In this document: positions 40,437 to 47,744 of the stretch, piece after piece
How positions within the stretch are numbered: position 1 is the stretch's first letter
Layout: every line of letters starts with the position of its first letter
NCBI GenBank assembly: GCA_027012915.1
Contig: JALUYN010000458.1
Location: forward strand, 1 to 47,744
Origin: Cellvibrionaceae bacterium
GTDB taxonomy: Bacteria > Pseudomonadota > Gammaproteobacteria > Pseudomonadales > Cellvibrionaceae
Direction: 5' to 3'
DNA length: 47,744 bases
Program-made: the position numbers and the translations under genes
The notes under the pieces: generated by a model
Database searches by the model: none
Told to the model about the DNA's origin: nothing
The model's input: the letters and a program-made list of their open reading frames with translations, nothing else

Positions 40437-41921
40437 ATGACGCCACAATCGTTGTTACCTTCGCTGCGTAAATCCACGGTAGCGCTCAGTATACTGCTGC
40501 TTGCCGGCTGTGCGGTCGGCCCCCATTTTGTTCAGCCCGACAACCGTCTGCCGGGAACGCCGTTATCGCCTCGGGATGATTACCGTCATATGCAGGAAAC
40601 ATCCGTAGTCAATGTGCCTGTGCAGTGGTGGGTACTGTTCAATGATCCGATATTAACCGAACTGCAGCAACGAGCCCAGGCCGGTAATCTGGGCCTGCAA
40701 ATGGCGGCGGAACGCATAGAGCAAAGCCGAGCACAGCTGGGTATCACGTCGGCCCAGCTGTTGCCCGGTGCAGCGGGCAATGCGAGCTATTCCCGTGGCG
40801 GGCTCAGCCAGCACGGGCGGCTGGCCGCGCTGGGAGCACCGACCAGCGCCACCGGTTTCTGGCAACTCGGATTTGACGCCAGCTGGGAGCTTGATCTGTG
40901 GGGGCGAGCTCATCGAGCGCGCGAAGGGGCCACTGCCGCCCTTGAGGCGAAGGTATACGACCATGAGGCGACCCGGGTGGCATTGTCCGCTGAGGTGGCC
41001 CGTGTTTACCTGCAATTACGGGGCACCCAGGCCCAGCTGAACATTACGCAGAAAAATCAGGCGATTGCCGAGCGAGCCCTGGAATTGATCGAAAGCCGTG
41101 AACGCAATGGGGTAGCCACCGGCTTTGAGGTCGCGTCCGCTCGTGCGCAAGTGGCCACCGTCAAGGGCATGGTGCCTGCGCTCGTTCAGCACAGAAACGC
41201 TTTGATGAATGCGTTGGCCTTGCTGCTGGGAGAGCAACCGCGGGCACTCGACACCGAGTTGAAAAACGCCATGCCACTGCCTTCATTGCCGAGCAAGGTG
41301 CCGATGGGGGTTCCATCCGAGCTGGCGCAGCGACGACCCGATATTCAGCGTGCCGAAGCCGAACTGCATGCGGCCACCGCCGCCATCGGCGTTGCCAGGG
41401 CCGATTTCTATCCCCGCATTGGCCTGGGAGCTCGAATTGGGGTAGAAGCCTTTGAATCCGACGACCTAGATAGCTGGGATTCCCGCTTTTTTTCCGTCGG
41501 TCCTACCGTTTATCTGCCCATCTTTGAAGGGGGGCGGCTGAAACAGCGACTAGCACTGAATGAGGCGAAACAAAAGCGCGTCGCGCTGGCCTACCGGCAA
41601 ACGGTACTGCAGGCCTGGCACGAAGTGGATAACGCCTTGGATGCCTGGGCAGCACAACGCAGCCTGCACGCCAACTTGCAGGTGTCCTACGAGCAGAACA
41701 TACAGGCGCTGAATGCCGCCGAGCGAGGCTACCAGCAGGGTGCGGTGGACTATTTGCGAGTACTGTCCGCCCAGCGCAACGTGCTGGAGAGCGAATCCCG
41801 GCTCAATGACAATGCCACCGACGCCACCCTAGCGCTGGTGAACCTCTACAAATCACTGGGGGGCGGATGGGATCCGGACGCCCTGTCGATTGCGTCGTCA
41901 TCCCTGGAGGCGGACCAATGA
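40437..41921 (+). CDS. Outer-membrane efflux lipoprotein (NodT/OprM family)
   Basis: 494-aa outer-membrane factor of a tripartite drug efflux pump. Lipoprotein signal with lipobox LLAGC (C25). Two OEP domains follow (VNVPVQWWVLFNDPILTELQQRA... and SELAQRRPDIQRAEAELHAATAAIGVARADFYPRI), with the Tyr/Leu-rich family phrase ERGYQQGAVDYLRVLSAQRNV near the end. It forms the trimeric TolC-like channel. First gene of the operon; its TGA overlaps the pump gene ATG (ATGA), so production is coupled. Confidence 0.94.
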   Translation: MTPQSLLPSLRKSTVALSILLLAGCAVGPHFVQPDNRLPGTPLSPRDDYRHMQETSVVNVPVQWWVLFNDPILTELQQRAQAGNLGLQMAAERIEQSRAQLGITSAQLLPGAAGNASYSRGGLSQHGRLAALGAPTSATGFWQLGFDASWELDLWGRAHRAREGATAALEAKVYDHEATRVALSAEVARVYLQLRGTQAQLNITQKNQAIAERALELIESRERNGVATGFEVASARAQVATVKGMVPALVQHRNALMNALALLLGEQPRALDTELKNAMPLPSLPSKVPMGVPSELAQRRPDIQRAEAELHAATAAIGVARADFYPRIGLGARIGVEAFESDDLDSWDSRFFSVGPTVYLPIFEGGRLKQRLALNEAKQKRVALAYRQTVLQAWHEVDNALDAWAAQRSLHANLQVSYEQNIQALNAAERGYQQGAVDYLRVLSAQRNVLESESRLNDNATDATLALVNLYKSLGGGWDPDALSIASSSLEADQ

Positions 41922-43474
41922 GCACGGTCGTAGTACAGCCGCCCGCAAGCTCGCCTGCTGTGGCGGCAAAGCCACCCGGGCGCGCGCTTGGTGGCCTGGT
42001 CGGCATTCTTGTCGCCGCCATGATGGCGGGGCTGAACAACCGAGTTGGTGCGCTGGCGCTGGCGGACGTGCGAGGGGCGTTGGGCTTTAGCCTGGACGGC
42101 GCCTCCTGGCTTACCACTGTGTATACCGCCGGTGAGCTCATCGCCATGCCCTTCGCCGCCTGGTTTGCCATTACGCTGTCCATGCGGCGCTTTGAGCTGT
42201 GGATGATTGGCACCTGCGCATTATTGGCCTTGGTGATGCCCTTTATCCAGCGTCTCGATCTGTTGCTCGCCCTACGCTTCGTGCAAGGTGTCGCTAGCGG
42301 AACTATGATTCCCTTGCTGATGATGGCGGCATTGAAATTCCTTCCTGTCCATATACGGCTGCATGGTCTGGCGTTGTATGCACTGACGGCTACTTTCGCA
42401 CCCAATGTGTCGATCTGGTTGGCTGGGCATTGGACTGACGGACTGCTCGACTGGCGCTGGGTGTATTGGCAGATCATACCCTTGGCCCTTATCGCTGGTG
42501 GGCTGATTGCCTGGGGGCTGCCGAAGGATGCCATTCAGACCGGGCGTTTCCGGCAAGCCAATTGGGTTGGCCTGGCACTGGGTGCGCCTGCGCTGGGCCT
42601 TATTTCGGTTGCTCTGGATCAGGGGGTGCGGCTGGATTGGCTTAACTCCCCCCTGATTGTCGTGTCATTGGTGGCTGGCTTCACTTTGCTGGGCGTCTAT
42701 CTACTTACTGAATGGTACCACCCTTCGCCGTTCATCAAGTTGCAATTGCTGGAGCGGCGCAACCTGGGGCTGAACTTTACACTGTTTGTCTTTCTACTGG
42801 TGGTCATGAGCTCCGGGGTGATGTTGCCAATGCACTACCTCGGGCCATTACAGGATTACCGCCCCCAGCAGATAGCTCCCATTGGTTTGATTATCGCCTT
42901 GCCACAACTGATCTTTGGCTCAGTAGTAGCGGTCTTGCTGTACCAGAAATGGGTCGATGCTCGCTTCGTTTTCAGCCTTGGCCTGCTTTTGATTGCGCTG
43001 GCGTGTTTCTCGGGCAGTTGGCTTACTCCAGATTGGAATCGGGATCAGTTCATGATGGTACAGATGCTGCAAGCACTCGGCCAGCCCATGGCGGTGGTAT
43101 CAATGCTGTTCCTCGCCACCAGCGTGGTGCGCCCTAGCGAAGGCCCTTATGTGTCGGGAACCATTAATACGCTGCGTGCTCTCGGCTCATTGATAGGCGG
43201 TGCCGTGGTCGGGCAGTTCCTGACGGTTCGCGGACGCTTTCACGGGGAAATGTTGCTGGATCATGCCGCGCTAGCTGAGTCCTCTCTCTCATCGGTGCCT
43301 GAGCCGTCCCCGTTGATGGGCATTATCGGCCAACAAGCATTGGTGCTGTCGGTGGCGGATGCCTATCGCGCCTTGGGGGTTCTGGCACTGCTCTTGATTC
43401 CTTTCGTGCTGCGGCTGACCTACATTCCTGCGCCTGACCTGAAGGCCAGTACTTCTTTATCATCATCTTCATAA
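41918..43474 (+). CDS. MFS efflux permease, DHA2 family (EmrB/QacA-like)
   Basis: 518-aa proton-driven exporter with about 14 membrane helices. It opens with a Pro/Ala-rich cytoplasmic stretch and the first helix GGLVGILVAAMMAGLNNRVG. Motif A is degenerate; motif C-like GHWTDGLLDWRWVYWQIIP is typical of EmrB homologues. The first helix lacks the usual D-x-T-I-V/N-V-A-L-P phrase, having NNRVGALALADVRG, which places it in a divergent branch. ATG 41918 with TGGAGG at 41905-41910 is preferred over the frame opening at 41867. It pairs with the adaptor gene 13 nt downstream. Substrate unknown. Confidence 0.9.
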   Translation: MSTVVVQPPASSPAVAAKPPGRALGGLVGILVAAMMAGLNNRVGALALADVRGALGFSLDGASWLTTVYTAGELIAMPFAAWFAITLSMRRFELWMIGTCALLALVMPFIQRLDLLLALRFVQGVASGTMIPLLMMAALKFLPVHIRLHGLALYALTATFAPNVSIWLAGHWTDGLLDWRWVYWQIIPLALIAGGLIAWGLPKDAIQTGRFRQANWVGLALGAPALGLISVALDQGVRLDWLNSPLIVVSLVAGFTLLGVYLLTEWYHPSPFIKLQLLERRNLGLNFTLFVFLLVVMSSGVMLPMHYLGPLQDYRPQQIAPIGLIIALPQLIFGSVVAVLLYQKWVDARFVFSLGLLLIALACFSGSWLTPDWNRDQFMMVQMLQALGQPMAVVSMLFLATSVVRPSEGPYVSGTINTLRALGSLIGGAVVGQFLTVRGRFHGEMLLDHAALAESSLSSVPEPSPLMGIIGQQALVLSVADAYRALGVLALLLIPFVLRLTYIPAPDLKASTSLSSSS

Positions 43475-43487
43475 GGATCATTTCATC

Positions 43488-44522
43488 ATGGCATTGCCAA
43501 AGAAAGCCAAAATCACCAGTGCAGTACTGCTATTGGCAGTCGCGATAGGCTGTGTGCTTTATCTCAATCGGCCAGAATCAAGCGCATCAAGTCAGTCCAC
43601 AAAAGATGCTTATGTACAGGCAGACTTCACTTTTGTTGCCCCACAGATTGCTGGGAAGGTCGATCAGGTATTCGTGGAGGAGAACCAGCAGGTGAAGGCT
43701 GGGGACTTGCTCGCGACCATTGACGACCGGGATTTCGTCGTCGCCGTGGATGCCGCTAAAGCACAAGTTTCCGGTGCTAACGCCAGTGTCGCCAGTCTGG
43801 AAGCTCGTCTGGCACAGCAGCAAAACGCGATACACCAAGCGCAGGCAGCCGTTGCCATGGATAAGGCCGAGCTAGTATTGGCGAGAGCTAACCACGAACG
43901 CTATCGCAACCTGGCCGCCGATGGTTCAGGTACTGTCCAAGCCATGCAACAGGCCCAATCACAGTTGAATATCCGTCTGGCGAGCCAAGAGAAGAACCAG
44001 GCGGGACTAAAAGCGGCCCAGCAGCAGGTGGCCATTCTGCAAGCTGAACTGGAAAAGGCCAAAGCAGCGCTAGCCCAAGCCCAGGCCGCTCAAGCCGCAG
44101 CGGAATTAAAATTATCCTATACGCGTATCACGGCCCCAGTTGACGGTACCGTGGGACAGAAATCGGTTCGTGTCGGAGCCTTCGTCAATACCGGTACTCC
44201 ACTGCTAGCAATCGTTCCACTTGATGCCGTCTATATCCAGGCTAACTATCGCGAAACGCAATTGGCTCATATCCAAATAGGACAAACGGTGGACATCAAA
44301 GTAGATGCCTTGCCCGGCGCCACCCTGAAAGGGACAGTAGAAAGTTTAGGCCCTGCTAGTGGGGTCAGCTACTCCGCCATTGCGCCACACAATGCAACCG
44401 GTAATTTTACTAAAATTGTGCAACGCCTTCCCTTACGCATTCGCGTGGATTCTGGTCAGCCTGAGGCGAATAAACTACGCGTGGGTATGTCTGTGGTGCC
44501 AACCATCCAAACCCGGAACTAA
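43488..44522 (+). CDS. Efflux membrane-fusion protein (EmrA/HlyD family)
   Basis: 344-aa periplasmic adaptor. It has one N-terminal membrane anchor (about 9-26), the HlyD lead-in STKDAYVQADFTFVAPQIAGKVDQVFV, a biotinyl-lipoyl half (VEENQQVKAGDLLATIDDRDF), a long Ala/Gln-rich coiled coil (about 75-205), the second lipoyl half with LSYTRITAPVDGTVGQKSVRVG, and a beta-barrel. It connects the MFS pump to the outer-membrane factor. Last gene of the operon; no clear terminator follows before the IS remnant. Confidence 0.94.
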   Translation: MALPKKAKITSAVLLLAVAIGCVLYLNRPESSASSQSTKDAYVQADFTFVAPQIAGKVDQVFVEENQQVKAGDLLATIDDRDFVVAVDAAKAQVSGANASVASLEARLAQQQNAIHQAQAAVAMDKAELVLARANHERYRNLAADGSGTVQAMQQAQSQLNIRLASQEKNQAGLKAAQQQVAILQAELEKAKAALAQAQAAQAAAELKLSYTRITAPVDGTVGQKSVRVGAFVNTGTPLLAIVPLDAVYIQANYRETQLAHIQIGQTVDIKVDALPGATLKGTVESLGPASGVSYSAIAPHNATGNFTKIVQRLPLRIRVDSGQPEANKLRVGMSVVPTIQTRN

Positions 44523-44576
44523 TGAGACGTAAGAGTTGAGTTTGAACTTGCTGCTGCTCAGTGGCGATTAAACCGG

Positions 44577-44949
44577 TGGTAGTTTAGGTCGGTCAAGGTC
44601 AGCCGAAAGATGCATGGTTGCTGGCTGCTGGCCTCTTTCCGACAGGATAAATTGATAGCGTCAGATCTGTTGCCGGAACATCATTTTGACAGCAGGCAAG
44701 CTTCGGAATATGGTCAAGCCCACGCCCTGATTGAAGACATGAAAGCAGGTTTAGTGCTGGCAGACAAGGGCTATGATTCAGATAGTTTTGTGACATCGGT
44801 AGGTGTCATGGGGCACCTCAGTGATTCAACCAAGTAAGAACCGGAGCCCGGGAGTACCACGACAAAGAGCGTTATAAAGCACGTAATCCGATCGAGTGCT
44901 TTTCCAGAAGCTCAAAAATTTTCGCTGAATAGTGACTCGATATGATAAG
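44577..44949 (+). pseudogene. Decayed IS5-family transposase fragment
   Basis: Central and C-terminal pieces of an IS5/IS427-type DDE transposase are recognisable in more than one frame. They are GLVLADKGYDSDSF (second catalytic region), then IQPSKNRSPG, then YHDKERYKARNPIECF at 44855-44902. After a one-base frameshift comes FQKLKNFR, an in-frame TGA at 44926 where intact copies have Arg, and IVTRYDK to 44949. The N-terminal third is missing and terminal repeats were not identified. Not functional. Confidence 0.72.
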
Positions 44950-45152
44950 TATTTTTTATATGGTAATAGGTTTAACTGATTTGTCTGGCGCGCGTTCTAC
45001 GCTCAGGATTGGTGAGGTATCCCTTGTGGAAAAATCACGCATGAATAATCACTTTCGCTTCAACGAGGTTATCCTTGGCGTGGATCTCTATCTGGATATT
45101 CATATTGGAATTTTTATTATTGGGAAAATAAGGTACGCCGGTGTTGAAGGAG
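44950..45152. other. Unassigned stretch left of ISAs1
   Basis: A frame opening at 44942 inside the IS5 remnant runs rightward. Joined across the ISAs1 insertion through the duplicated GTTGAAGGAG, it would end in TGA soon after 46400 as an ORF of about 75 codons. It has no recognisable family and was probably never a gene. Confidence 0.3.
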
Positions 45153-46380
45153 CAGGGTGGGAGCATACTTTGCTTAACTTTTGGCCAGAATCTATATTAG
45201 CCAAAAAATAATTCCGCTCGGTAATTATCATCCCAGCTGGCTCTTTTCAGTTTGTTGCGCTGACTAGGCGCTCCACAAGTGCTTTGTTTGAGGATATTTA
45301 GGACAAAACGACGAAACAACCCCATATTTTCAACTGCATCTCCGATGGCAATGCGTGACGCGTCCTCTTTAAACACCACATCTAAAATGTAATGTTGACT
45401 GTTTTCGATACGCCAATGCTGGCGAATATAGTGCCCGATCATCTTATGCTTAGGTGGCAAAGAGCTTACATAATAGGAGGTGTCGACCGTTCCTTTGCCT
45501 TTTATAACCCGATGCCGTTCCACGGCAATAATGCTGCGAATACTGGGCCATTTATCTACCAGTTCAGGGGATAATTTAGCTTTTAATTGAAAGACATAGC
45601 GCTCTTCTTTACGTCCATGCCCTGTCTCTTTGTGCTCGGCAATTACTTGCTCTTTGTTAGCGTCGAATACCTCTTGAAACTGTGATTGAACCGCTTCGCG
45701 TAGCAGAGGTTGGTTGTGTTTAACCTGCACCACCATATGCGCTTTCTTCTCTTGTATTTTTTCTAAGGTTTCACGCTGACAGTGCAGTGCATCTAAAGTC
45801 ACTACGGCACCGTTCAGGTTGAGTACGTCCAGCATGGCTCTAACCGTACCAATCTCTCCCTTTTTGGACGGTGTTGCTTTCTGGCTCAATACCAACCCTT
45901 TTTCAGTATCGTAGGCAGTCACTAATTGTAGCGCTTCAGAAGACTTATTACGGTAAGAACCACGTAACACTTTGCCATCAAAGGCAATAATAGGTTTATC
46001 GTTGCTTTTACGACAGTCGTTAATCCAGCTTGCCAACGCTTCTAGTAAGGACTCAGGAACCACACTTTGCAGAATACGAGCAATAGTATGTCGGCGGGGA
46101 ATGCCGTGAGTAAAAGGCCTGTATTTACGTAGCCAGTCAGCCTTAGATTCACCATATGTTTCAATGTCTTGCCAGCCTTCAGCGCCTGCCATAATGGCGC
46201 TAATGACTAGAAACATGACATCGACTAAATCATGTTTACGGTTAATATCTGAACGTGTTTCTTCAACAAGTGTAAGGTGTTCAATTAGCGTCATGAAAGG
46301 GCTCCTCCGACAGGGAGAGCAATTAGATCATAGACTGGTAACTCATTCAAATTTAACTAAAAAAGTACGATCCCGCCCTG
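45153..46380 (-). mobile_element. Complete ISAs1-family insertion sequence
   Basis: 1228 bp bounded by imperfect terminal inverted repeats. The left end is CAGGGTGGGAGCATACTTT (45153-45171). The right end, read inward on the minus strand, is CAGGGCGGGATCGTACTTT (46380-46362). It is flanked by a perfect 10-bp target duplication GTTGAAGGAG at 45143-45152 and 46381-46390. It contains one intact transposase gene. The identical duplications and intact gene indicate a fairly recent insertion. Confidence 0.92.
45197..46294 (-). CDS. ISAs1-family transposase
   Basis: 365-aa DDE transposase. Family features are an N-terminal DUF4338/H-repeat-like start (RKHDLVDVMFLVISAIMAGAEGW), the first Asp in IIAFDGKVLRGSYRN, the second Asp in VVTLDALHCQRETLEKI, and the Y(2)R(3)E(6)K-like region SSLPPKHKMIGHYIRQHWRIENSQHYILDVVFKED with the final Glu. 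The frame is intact, with GGAGCCC upstream of the ATG. It moves the IS element by cut-and-paste or copy-out; nothing in the cargo suggests another role. Confidence 0.95.
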   Translation of the reverse strand: MTLIEHLTLVEETRSDINRKHDLVDVMFLVISAIMAGAEGWQDIETYGESKADWLRKYRPFTHGIPRRHTIARILQSVVPESLLEALASWINDCRKSNDKPIIAFDGKVLRGSYRNKSSEALQLVTAYDTEKGLVLSQKATPSKKGEIGTVRAMLDVLNLNGAVVTLDALHCQRETLEKIQEKKAHMVVQVKHNQPLLREAVQSQFQEVFDANKEQVIAEHKETGHGRKEERYVFQLKAKLSPELVDKWPSIRSIIAVERHRVIKGKGTVDTSYYVSSLPPKHKMIGHYIRQHWRIENSQHYILDVVFKEDASRIAIGDAVENMGLFRRFVLNILKQSTCGAPSQRNKLKRASWDDNYRAELFFG

Positions 46381-46682
46381 GTTGAAGGAGCGAGCACTAG
46401 CAGCTATTGATGGTATATAATGAAAATTGTTTCATTTTTTTGGATTGTTCGTTGATTCGAATAATGGAGTGCGTCGTTCATGGATGTCCGTATGGTAACT
46501 ATTTCAATGTCATCTCCTGTATAGATAAGTAATCGGTGGCGATCATATAGCAATTTATTTTAATCGCTACGTGATTATTTTTTAAGGTCTTATTTGGGTG
46601 GAGTGCCGTTGGCGAATCGATGCGCCGTGGTACTTGACTTAAGTGTATGGCACGTCTGCATAACGTGAAAGAGGGTAGTTCA
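46381..46682. other. Intergenic region between ISAs1 and the amidohydrolase gene
   Basis: About 300 bp, AT-rich (notably 46420-46600). A TTGACT at 46634-46639 could be a -35 box for the downstream gene with a poor -10 near 46657. No ORF, terminator or Tn7-type left end was found. Confidence 0.4.
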
Positions 46683-47693
46683 ATGAAACAGGGCAGTTTC
46701 TTACAGCAAACACTACGCACAGGCTTTTTTTTAGTGCCGTTGTGGTTGGGCTTCAATAACATAGTCTTCGCAGTAGACACCATCTACTTGAATGGCAACA
46801 TCATCACTATGAATGATGTGCTGGGTACTGTGGAGGCGGTGGCGGTCGAGGATGGGAAGATTAAAGCTGTGGGTAAATCGGCGGATCTACAGAGACTTGC
46901 CACTAGTGAAACCAGCATCGTTGACCTGAAGGAGCGGACCATGCTTCCTGGTTTCATCGATGCTCATGGACATTTCTTTTTGACTGCGGAGTATGCCTAC
47001 GGCTGGGTGGATCTCAATAGTCCGCCTATTGGTGGGGTCAAGAGTATTGAGGAGATGATCGCATTACTGAAAGAGAAGGCTGACGCGACACCAGAAGGGC
47101 AATGGGTACTGGGTTGGGGATATGACGATAGCAACATTTTGGATATGCGCCATCCTACCCGCGCTGACCTTGATAAGGTGAGCAGAAAACACCCCATTTA
47201 TGTTCAACATATATCCGGGTGGATATCGTCGGCTAACAGTTTGGCTCTAGAAATGGCCGGCATCAATAAGGACAGCTCAGACCCCTCTGATGGGAAAATT
47301 CGTAAGGATCCCATAACGGGTGAGCCTACTGGAGTTATCGAATCAGCCCTGTCACCGGTCTACAATTTAGTTCCAAAGTATACCGAGGATGATTACGTTA
47401 AGGCCATTGAGATCGGCTCTGATATGTGGCTTGCTTCCGGTACTACTACTGCCCAAGAAGGCTGGGGCGATAGTAATCAGTGGGCCATGCTAAAGACGGC
47501 TCTCCAGCGGGGTAATCTGAAAGTACGTACGGTCTTCTGGCCGTTGGCTCAGGGATCGGAGGCCGCCAATCTAAAAGGCTACCCGGCCACCATCTCAGGG
47601 ACTTCCATTGATGATAGTAACATGCTGGTACTTGGTGCTAGTAAGTGCCTATTCAAAATTAATCGCGCACTCAGTACCATAGCCATCGAGTAG
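46683..47693 (+). pseudogene. Truncated periplasmic amidohydrolase (YtcJ-like, amidohydrolase family 3)
   Basis: The surviving 336 codons start at ATG 46683 (GAGG at 46671-46674) with a signal peptide (residues 1-30, FA|VD). Next come DTIYLNGNIITMNDVLGTVEAVAVEDGKI and the metal-binding HxH motif (GFIDAHGHFF, H95 and H97). WVLGWGYDDSN and HPIYVQHISGW are typical of the YtcJ group. Relatives are about 550-600 aa. Here similarity stops after LVLGASK (47645), followed by 15 unrelated codons and TAG, so the C-terminal metal ligands are lost. Probably disrupted by the element entering at about 47646. The substrate is unknown. Confidence 0.75.
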
Positions 47694-47744
47694 CCGGTGT
47701 ACCTCATCACAGAGGTTATCAAACGAAAGATACGCACTCAGCGG
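47649..47744 (-). CDS. Possible C-terminal end of a transposase (partial)
   Basis: On the minus strand a frame is open from the window edge to a TAG at 47651-47649: 31 codons, including SFDNLCDEVHRLLDGYG. It starts exactly where the amidohydrolase similarity breaks off. A stop codon a few bases from a junction is what the end of an insertion sequence would look like. I cannot name the family, and the call rests mainly on position. Confidence 0.35.
   Translation of the reverse strand, partial: PLSAYLSFDNLCDEVHRLLDGYGTECAINFE

Larger units (their letters stand above)
31533..47744 (+). mobile_element. Tn7-family transposon, right end and body (left end outside window)
   Basis: It begins with the Tn7-type terminus TGTGGGAGGG at 31533, then three TnsB-type repeats, promoter and hairpin, tnsABCDE, and cargo. 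Orientation is that of Tn7, with the right end and tnsA next to glmS. No matching left end (TnsB-type repeats followed by CCCACA and GCAGT) is seen up to 47744, so at least 16.2 kb belongs to the element. The boundary of cargo versus later insertions at the window end is not resolved. GC of tns and cargo is lower than that of the flanking housekeeping genes. Confidence 0.9.

Noticed and set aside
44942..45211. 89-codon plus-strand frame
   Set aside because: It starts inside the IS5 remnant and ends inside ISAs1, so it is a chance frame created by two insertions.
46300..46400. GTACGATCCCGCCCTG as a Tn7 left end
   Set aside because: It pairs with the end at 45153 as the terminal repeat of the ISAs1 element and has its own 10-bp target duplication.

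Overview
The window looks like a chromosomal segment of a Halomonas-type gammaproteobacterium. This is an inference from protein flavour, moderately high GC in the housekeeping genes, and gene order: oriC-like region, mnmG-rsmG-parA-parB-atpIBEFHAGDC, then glmU-glmS. I ran no database search.

Positions 1-2660 hold AT-richer curli-type amyloid genes: a csgB-like nucleator, a csgA-like subunit with about 13 curlin repeats where E. coli CsgA has five, and a small secreted protein on the opposite strand. Positions 2748-7165, all on the minus strand, hold hemL, thiD, a hemJ-like gene and a CLC-type chloride transporter with CBS domains. Positions 7303-11257 hold argC, erpA and a polar amino-acid ABC importer (binding protein, permease, ATPase). 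Positions 11345-11755 form a probable chromosomal origin: many DnaA-box-like 9-mers and an AT-rich stretch just upstream of mnmG. Then follow mnmG-rsmG, parA-parB and the nine-gene F1Fo ATP synthase operon with its own promoter and a strong terminator. Positions 23527-29627 hold mgtE, a cation-diffusion efflux gene, uppP, apbE and glmU, followed by glmS.

The standout is at 31533. Exactly 25 bp after the glmS stop codon a Tn7-family transposon begins with TGTGGG, followed by three 20-bp-periodic TnsB-type binding sites, a promoter and hairpin, and a complete tnsABCDE set (31651-39318). The catalytic residues of TnsA (E63/D114/K132), the TnsB DDE triad, the TnsC Walker motifs and the TnsD CCCH zinc motif are all present. 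There is no Cas gene or CRISPR array in the window. The cargo begins after tnsE. It comprises a divergent TetR regulator with two clear palindromic operators, a three-gene tripartite efflux operon (outer-membrane factor, EmrB-type MFS pump, EmrA-type adaptor), a decayed IS5-family transposase, an intact ISAs1-family insertion with a perfect 10-bp target duplication, and a periplasmic amidohydrolase gene that is cut short about 100 bp before the window ends, probably by another insertion. The left end of the Tn7-like element is not in the window, so the element is longer than 16.2 kb.

How it fits together: the housekeeping part is a conserved origin-proximal block. The tns genes would place the element at the safe site behind glmS (TnsABC+D) or onto mobile plasmids (TnsABC+E), carrying a regulated efflux pump. 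The outer cargo is accumulating IS insertions and broken genes.
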